Part shown: in pieces, positions 6,914 to 11,237 of the stretch
How positions within the stretch are numbered: the first letter of the stretch is position 1
Layout of the letters: the number at the start of each line of letters is the position of its first letter
From: Candidatus Eiseniibacteriota bacterium
Lineage (GTDB): Bacteria; Eisenbacteria; RBG-16-71-46
Direction: 5' to 3'
NCBI GenBank assembly: GCA_005893365.1
Contig: VBPB01000268.1
Location: 1 to 11,237, forward strand
DNA length: 11,237 nt
Program-made: the position numbers and the translations under genes
Notes under the pieces: model-generated
Databases searched by the model: none
Told to the model about the DNA's origin: nothing
What the model saw: the letters and a program-made list of their open reading frames with translations, nothing else

Positions 6914-8230
6914 ATGACTGAGCCCGCCGGACGGACGCTGCTCTTCCAGATCACTCCCTGGTACGATTTTCACGTGTCGCGGGTCATCGAGCTTCGGGCT
7001 GAACAGACCCTGCACGATCTCCACCTAGCGATCCAGCATGCCTTCGAGCTCGACGACGACCACGCCTACGCGTTCTTTCTGAACAACCGCGCGTGGGACC
7101 CGACGTTCGAGTACGGCGGTCCGGACATGCGATCGCCGAACGAAGACAAGCGGATTCTCTACCTGTTCGACTCTGGCGACGAACTGCGGCATGAGGTGCG
7201 GATGGTGGGCGAGGGGATCACGGACGCCGGAGGATCCTACCCGCGCGTCATCGAGTCCGTCGGCGAGCCGCCGCAGTACCGCGATCTTGACGGGAATGAG
7301 CAGCTGCCCATGGATCACGAGGAGCCGCCTCGGCTCGATCCCCAACTGGCGGAGCTGGCCCGCCGCAGACGCCAGCACAAAGCCACTTCGACCGACATCG
7401 ACTTGAGAGGTCCAGTCGAGCTAGTCGCCCTCTCGGTCAAGGAGGGGGCGGTGCGCTGCCGACTCCTGGACAGCGACCGGGTCATCACGCTCCGTGCGCG
7501 CGGGATCTGGGACGTGGTCCCGGGTGAGATCGTCGTGGTCAAGCCGCACAAGCAATGGAGCTACGCCGGCCATCCCTACCTCTCGGGCGAGATCGCGTCC
7601 GCCCGGCTCGATGTGGGCTCTCTGGGCCTCGTGCCTCTGCGACTCGAGGACCAGGGCGTGTGGGACCCCCAGGACGAGTACTGGGGCGAGGACGTCGGGC
7701 CGATCGAGGCCTGGGCCGAGCCGATCATCGCCCGAGGCCCGCGAGCCGCGTTCGAAATGGAGCAGGTGCTGCCGGGGGCGGACCCGGATGACCCGGACGC
7801 CGATCCCATCACCGACTCCAATGACTTCAAGGACGCTGGCGACGCCGAGCAGGCGCACGGGATCCTGATGGAGCTATGCCAGGCCGATCTCCGTTGCCTC
7901 GACGCTCATGCTCACCTCGGCAACCTGGTATTCGACCACGGGCCACAGGAGGCCATCCGTCACTACGCGGTGGGCCTGCGCATCGGCGAGCTGTCGACCG
8001 GCGGCAACTTCGAGGGAGTCCTGCCGTGGGGGCACATCGACAACCGGCCGTTCCTCCGCTGCATGCACGGCTTCGGTCTGTGCCTGTGGCGGCTCGGTCG
8101 ATTCCAGGAAGCCGAGCGCGTCTTGAACCAGATGCTCTGGCTCAACCCCTCCGACAACCAGGGGGTGCGCTTCCTGGTCGATGACGTCCGGGCGAGGACC
8201 GCCTGGGAAGAGCGTGGCGAGCAAGGGTGA
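6914..8230 (+). CDS. pRiA4b ORF-3 domain protein with C-terminal TPR-like region
   Basis: 438 residues. Residues about 8-140 match the plasmid pRiA4b ORF-3 fold: LLFQITPWYDFHVSRVIEL, then TLHDLHLAIQHAFELDDDHA, and a DE-LRHEVRM strand. Residues 165-235 are beta-rich (RVITLRARGIWDVVPGEIVV) and may be a small barrel. After an acidic linker at 286-303 (DPDDPDADP), residues 305-425 are helical and TPR-like, with HIDNRPFLRCMHG and FQEAERVLNQMLWLNPSDNQ. The pRiA4b domain recurs on plasmids and transposons, but its biochemical role is unknown to me. I chose ATG 6914 because AAGGG lies 5 nt before it and homology begins there; upstream in-frame codons to 6836 look non-coding. The 285 bp before it hold no recognisable gene; a TATACG word near 6687 is a weak -10 candidate. 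It heads a tight gene set with the two genes that follow. Confidence 0.85.
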   Translation: MTEPAGRTLLFQITPWYDFHVSRVIELRAEQTLHDLHLAIQHAFELDDDHAYAFFLNNRAWDPTFEYGGPDMRSPNEDKRILYLFDSGDELRHEVRMVGEGITDAGGSYPRVIESVGEPPQYRDLDGNEQLPMDHEEPPRLDPQLAELARRRRQHKATSTDIDLRGPVELVALSVKEGAVRCRLLDSDRVITLRARGIWDVVPGEIVVVKPHKQWSYAGHPYLSGEIASARLDVGSLGLVPLRLEDQGVWDPQDEYWGEDVGPIEAWAEPIIARGPRAAFEMEQVLPGADPDDPDADPITDSNDFKDAGDAEQAHGILMELCQADLRCLDAHAHLGNLVFDHGPQEAIRHYAVGLRIGELSTGGNFEGVLPWGHIDNRPFLRCMHGFGLCLWRLGRFQEAERVLNQMLWLNPSDNQGVRFLVDDVRARTAWEERGEQG

Positions 8231-8235
8231 CACGC

Positions 8236-8346
8236 GTGCCCAACAAGACGAAGAGACCGGACCCGAAGATGCAGGCGTGGATCCTCGCACGGAAGGAGCA
8301 GGCCCGGCGCGCAGCCAAGCAGCGGGGCGCCACGGAGACAGCATGA
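8236..8346 (+). CDS. Tiny basic protein between the TPR and XPB-N-like genes (36 residues)
   Basis: GTG 8236 opens a 36-codon frame ending at TGA 8344-8346. The start is 5 nt after the stop of the pRiA4b/TPR gene, preceded by AAGGG at a spacing of 8 nt, and its stop overlaps the next ATG as ATGA. The peptide begins VPNKTKRPDPKMQAWILARK and is strongly basic (Lys/Arg-rich), followed by an Ala/Arg/Gln helix. The PDPK-x-x-AWI-AR segment resembles the beginning of small uncharacterised bacterial proteins I recall, which are usually longer, so this may be a shortened member. Tight packing and 4-nt overlap argue for real translation and coupling to the downstream gene; the sequence alone cannot prove it. 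Confidence 0.5.
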   Translation: MPNKTKRPDPKMQAWILARKEQARRAAKQRGATETA

Positions 8347-10253
8347 AGCGACACCATCTCGATGGGAGCATCCCCACGCTCGAAGTCGCGCTCTCCGAGT
8401 GCATGACCGCGGAAGACCTCAGAAAGCTCGCCGCGCTCACGCGGGAGAAGCTGCCCACCCGGAAGGGCGACCTCGCCGCCGTCATCCTCCGCCACCTCGA
8501 GGGGGAGCGATTGCGCTCGGTCTGGCAGGCTCTCGATGATCTGCAGCGGGCGGCCGTGGCCGAGGTCGTCCATTCGGGGTCGACGCGTTTTTTCGCCGAT
8601 CGCTTCGACGCGAAGTACGGCCGGGCTCCCAACTGGAGGGCGCCCGACGGGCGCGGCGATCGCCAGATTGCGTCGTCGCTGGGATTCTTCTTCTACGGGA
8701 ACGGCGTGATGCCGGCCGACCTCAAGGACCGCCTTGCGGCGTTCGTGCCGCCGCCCGCCGAGGCGAGGATCATGACTCTCGACCAACTCCCAGCCAACTA
8801 CGACCGGCCGTTCGAGCGTTGGAACTCGAAGACGAGGACCACCGAGAAGGGAACAGAGCCGGTCACGCTCACCCTCCATGAATCGGAGCGAGTAGCCCAA
8901 CGGGAGCTGCTCTCCGTCTTGCGGCTCGTCGACGCCGGAAAGGTCGCGGTGAGCGCCAAGACGCGCCGGGCCTCGTCAGCGACCCTTGACGCGATCACGG
9001 CGATCCTGGAAGGCGGCGACTACTACCCGCATGTGCCGCCCAAGGACAGGTGGCACGACGAGAATGCCGGACCGATCCGCGCGTTCGCTTGGCCCATGCT
9101 CATCCAAGCTGGTGGACTTGCTCAACTCGCTGGCGCGAACTTGCAGCTCACCAGGGCGGGAAGGAGGGCGCTCTCCGAGCCGGCCGCCGAGACGATCCGC
9201 GCGCTGTGGACCAAGTGGGTGGACACCACCATCCTTGACGAGATCTCGCGCATTGATTGCGTCAAGGGACAGACCGGCCGGGGCAAGCACGGGCCAAGTG
9301 CTGTGTCGTCCCGACGGGTCGCGGTCGCCGACACTCTGGCCGGGTGTCCCGTCGGCAGCTGGATCTCAAGCGACGAGTTCTTCCGGTTCATGCGGGCCTC
9401 GGGCAACGACCTGGCGGTGACCCGCAATGCATGGCACCTCTACATCGGCGAGCTTCAGTACGGCTCGCTCGGCTACGACAACGGCGAGCGCATTCTGGAG
9501 AACCGCTATCTCTTGTGCCTGCTGTTCGAGTACGCCGCCACACTCGGCCTGATCGACGTCGCGCTTCTGCCGCCTGCGGGCGCTCGACGCGACTACCACA
9601 GCTTGTGGGGCACGGACGAGCTCCTCTTCTTCAGCCGGTACGACGGGCTGATGTACTTCCGCATCACGCGGCTCGGGGCGTACTGCCTGGGTATGGCATC
9701 GGATTACGAGCCCGCACCCGTTGAGGTCAAGCCGGTGCTCAGAATCCTCCCAAGTCTAGAAATCTCGGCCATCGGCTCGGCCCTGGAGCAGGGCGACCGG
9801 CTCGCCCTGGATGCCTGCGCCTCGCGTGTCTCGGACCTCGTCTGGCGACTGGATTCCGGCAGGCTTCTCACCGCGATTGAACGAGGATGGCCGGTGGCAG
9901 AGATCCGAGAGTTCCTGGCGGCGCGATGCGACGCCCCTATCCCCGACAGAGTCGTGCACTTGCTCGACGATGTCGCGGACCGGAGTGCGAAGGTCCACGA
10001 CCGAGGCCTCGGCCGCCTCATCGAGTGCGCCGATTCCGCCCTCGCCGCGTCCATTGCCAACGATTCGCGGACCCGCAGGCACTGCATGCGGGTCGGAGAA
10101 CGACTTCTCGTGGTGCCGGCGTCCTCGGAGGTTACCTTCAGGCGCAGCCTGCGCGAGGTCGGCTACCTTCTGTCCGCAGGCGAGGCGCGACCCGCCAAGA
10201 ACCGTCGCACAAGCCCGTTGAACGTCACGACGCCCGAGGCGACCGAGGCGTAG
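8343..10253 (+). CDS. Protein with XPB/Ssl2 N-terminal-like (helicase-associated) domain
   Basis: 636 residues from ATG 8343, with GGAG 5 nt upstream and an ATGA overlap with the preceding tiny gene. Residues about 10-60 are a small helical module (TAEDLRKLAALTREKLPTRK then GDLAAVILRHL) resembling SAP or winged-helix DNA-binding elements. The middle, with segments such as RELLSVLRLVDAGKVAVS and LQLTRAGRRAL, looks like winged-helix units. Residues about 458-615 resemble the XPB/Ssl2 N-terminal domain found in helicase-associated proteins: LRILPSLEIS, a VSDLVWRLDSGRLLTAIERG block, IREFLAARCDAPIPDRVVHL and LECADSALA-like strands near the end. There are no Walker or SF2 motifs, so it is not itself a helicase. 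Position two genes after an XPB-like SF2 enzyme suggests it works with it. The C-terminal domain call is moderately firm; the winged-helix reading is tentative. Confidence 0.75.
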   Translation: MKRHHLDGSIPTLEVALSECMTAEDLRKLAALTREKLPTRKGDLAAVILRHLEGERLRSVWQALDDLQRAAVAEVVHSGSTRFFADRFDAKYGRAPNWRAPDGRGDRQIASSLGFFFYGNGVMPADLKDRLAAFVPPPAEARIMTLDQLPANYDRPFERWNSKTRTTEKGTEPVTLTLHESERVAQRELLSVLRLVDAGKVAVSAKTRRASSATLDAITAILEGGDYYPHVPPKDRWHDENAGPIRAFAWPMLIQAGGLAQLAGANLQLTRAGRRALSEPAAETIRALWTKWVDTTILDEISRIDCVKGQTGRGKHGPSAVSSRRVAVADTLAGCPVGSWISSDEFFRFMRASGNDLAVTRNAWHLYIGELQYGSLGYDNGERILENRYLLCLLFEYAATLGLIDVALLPPAGARRDYHSLWGTDELLFFSRYDGLMYFRITRLGAYCLGMASDYEPAPVEVKPVLRILPSLEISAIGSALEQGDRLALDACASRVSDLVWRLDSGRLLTAIERGWPVAEIREFLAARCDAPIPDRVVHLLDDVADRSAKVHDRGLGRLIECADSALAASIANDSRTRRHCMRVGERLLVVPASSEVTFRRSLREVGYLLSAGEARPAKNRRTSPLNVTTPEATEA

Positions 10254-10272
10254 CCGGTGATGCTCCACCATG

Positions 10273-10300
10273 GCCTTCCCACTTGGCTATGCCGCCGCCA
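10273..10300 (+). repeat. Right copy of the 28-bp direct repeat (possible att site)
   Basis: Begins GCCTTCCCACTTGGCTATGC and matches 3991-4018 with one mismatch. It starts 20 bp after the stop of the XPB-N-like gene. Beyond either end the two copies share nothing obvious, so this copy is only the 5' stub of the tRNA-like sequence. Confidence 0.8.
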
Positions 10301-10311
10301 AGAGCGGGCGC

Positions 10312-10351
10312 GCAGGCCTGCATCAGCTTAGGGGCCCCCGACAAGTTCGGG
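10312..10351. terminator. Cluster of short palindromes between convergent genes
   Basis: Three hairpin-capable sequences lie between the plus-strand cassette and the minus-strand HNH gene: GCAGGCCTGC (10312-10321), GGGGCCCC (10331-10338) and CCCGA-CAAGT-TCGGG (10337-10351). None is followed by a clear U tract, so if this is a two-way terminator it is not a textbook one. Confidence 0.35.
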
Positions 10352-10352
10352 A

Positions 10353-11237
10353 TCACGCCACGAACTTCTCCCTCCTGTGCCATTCGAGGACCACCGGGTC
10401 GGGGTGCAACGCGTGGTCTGCGGGTAAGTGGATTATCCCTGCCTTCTCTATCTCCCGTTGAAGGTCATAATAGGCGCGGCCGTTGCTGTAATCCCTCCTC
10501 AGCCGGTCGCTGACGACAAATCGATAGTCCGGCGTCACGGTAACCAGCCCTTGGTCGAAGAGTCGGTGGATGTCGGTCCGAAGGAGAATGCCGTTGCGAA
10601 CGTCGTGCGTGCCGCCTTCGGCGAAGGGCCGGATGTGCGCTGCATCCAAGACGGGCAGCGAGTGCTCGGTCGTAATCGCACATGCGCGACCGTACGCATC
10701 CGTGACCCGAACCCGGAAGCCGCCCTGACCCAGCCGGGGCACAATCACCTGCGCACTCCCGAAGCGTTCACCCGGTTGGTCGGCGTGTACGCTTGCGCCC
10801 GCCGCCGGAGGGATCCCTTCGGCGTACTTCGTTGCCCTTGCTTGGCACTCTGCGAGGATCCGGGCCCCCTCGCCCTTGTCGACGTCATAACTCTTGCCCT
10901 GTTGGACACCCGACCGCGGCCAGTCATCGGGCGGGTGGACCGTGTCTCCTTCCGAGAAAAAGACCGGACGGGAGATCAAGAGGCATCCGATATTGAAGCT
11001 GCCGCCTAGGTCGACGGGTTCTGACCTTCGCTCGGCAAGCAGCTCCAAGAACCGTCTTCGGTCCGGCGTTCCATTCGCCTGCTCGAAGCAGTCCCAAGCG
11101 AGCCAAGCCGGCAATCGTGATCGCCACGAGAAGTGGCCGAACCCGACGATCGCCCCGCCGCGGCCTGCGTGCAGTTTGAAGAAGAACGGCATCCCGATCG
11201 GAGGGTTCAGGAGGGTTCCGCCCCCGGGCTGCCAGAA
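10353..11237 (-). CDS. HNH endonuclease, partial (5' end off the window)
   Basis: The frame runs from the window edge to TGA 10355-10353, 294 codons. The N-terminal part contains FWQPGGGTLLNPPIG then MPFFFKLHAGRGG and HFSWRSRLPAWLAW, a module I recall at the N-terminus of many HNH proteins; because it extends upstream of ATG 11192 in frame, that ATG is probably internal and the gene begins beyond the window. The C-terminal part is an HNH_2-type nuclease: VTDAYGRACAITTEHSLPVL, then the core AHIRPFAEGGTHDVRNGILL with its first His and the Asn, and DIHRLFDQG with the second His. Only one Cys precedes the core where Zn-type HNH proteins have pairs, so a metal finger is not evident. It would cut DNA, plausibly in restriction or defence. 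It is convergent with the cassette and just outside the right repeat. Confidence 0.85.
   Translation of the reverse strand, partial: FWQPGGGTLLNPPIGMPFFFKLHAGRGGAIVGFGHFSWRSRLPAWLAWDCFEQANGTPDRRRFLELLAERRSEPVDLGGSFNIGCLLISRPVFFSEGDTVHPPDDWPRSGVQQGKSYDVDKGEGARILAECQARATKYAEGIPPAAGASVHADQPGERFGSAQVIVPRLGQGGFRVRVTDAYGRACAITTEHSLPVLDAAHIRPFAEGGTHDVRNGILLRTDIHRLFDQGLVTVTPDYRFVVSDRLRRDYSNGRAYYDLQREIEKAGIIHLPADHALHPDPVVLEWHRREKFVA

Larger units (their letters stand above)
3991..10300. mobile_element. Putative integrated cassette bounded by tRNA-derived direct repeats
   Basis: Two near-identical 28-bp repeats in the same orientation delimit about 6.28 kb. All genes inside run on the plus strand, whereas flanking genes on both sides run on the minus strand. 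The left copy is continuous with more tRNA-like sequence outside, the pattern expected if an element entered the 5' part of a tRNA gene and duplicated the crossover core. The cargo is a primase-helicase of conflict-system type, a pRiA4b ORF-3/TPR protein, a tiny gene and an XPB-N-like protein. No integrase or transposase is present, so mobilisation would have to be in trans, or the recombinase has been lost. The repeat pair is seen directly; the mobility is inferred. Confidence 0.5.

Noticed and set aside
6914..8230. Transposase or resolvase
   Set aside because: pRiA4b ORF-3 proteins are sometimes labelled with transposon-related names, but no DDE, serine or tyrosine recombinase motif is present here.
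10270..10461. Plus-strand 63-codon frame beginning inside the right repeat
   Set aside because: It overlaps the convergent HNH gene antisense and has no recognisable features.

Overview
The window is GC-rich (roughly 65% by eye) bacterial DNA, probably from an uncultured high-GC Gram-negative soil or sediment lineage. Acidobacteriota-like is my best guess, based on the WD40/TPR protein, the PQQ-propeller protein and the codon usage; no marker gene fixes the taxon.

Left arm (1-3677): four genes all on the minus strand. They are a WD40-repeat membrane-anchored protein running off the left edge, a methyltransferase fragment lacking its SAM-binding half, a secreted PQQ-type beta-propeller gene interrupted by one in-frame TGA, and a small class I methyltransferase split by one frameshift. 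Three of the four are damaged, so this arm is either decaying or poorly sequenced.

Boundary (3678-4166): non-coding DNA with a 10-bp inverted repeat, a decayed tRNA-Cys-like sequence (minus strand) and a second small hairpin. The 5' end of the tRNA-like sequence (3991-4018) recurs in the same orientation at 10273-10300 as a 28-bp direct repeat with one mismatch. Together the two copies bracket 6.28 kb whose genes all lie on the plus strand.

Bracketed cassette (4019-10272): (1) an archaeo-eukaryotic-type primase fused to an XPB/Ssl2-like SF2 helicase, the core protein annotated in TOTE conflict systems, broken by a one-base frameshift near 5188; (2) a pRiA4b ORF-3 domain protein with a C-terminal TPR-like region; (3) an unlisted 36-codon gene; (4) a 636-residue protein whose C-terminal third looks like the XPB/Ssl2 N-terminal domain. 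Genes 2-4 are packed as an operon, with a 5-nt gap and then a 4-nt ATGA overlap. I infer a nucleic-acid-directed, NTP-dependent conflict or defence cassette in which gene 4 may supply in trans the domain that XPB-like helicases often carry at their N-terminus. No integrase, transposase or toxin nuclease is visible inside it.

Right arm (10301-11237): a convergent HNH endonuclease gene on the minus strand, 5' end off the window, separated from the cassette by about 100 bp with short hairpins.
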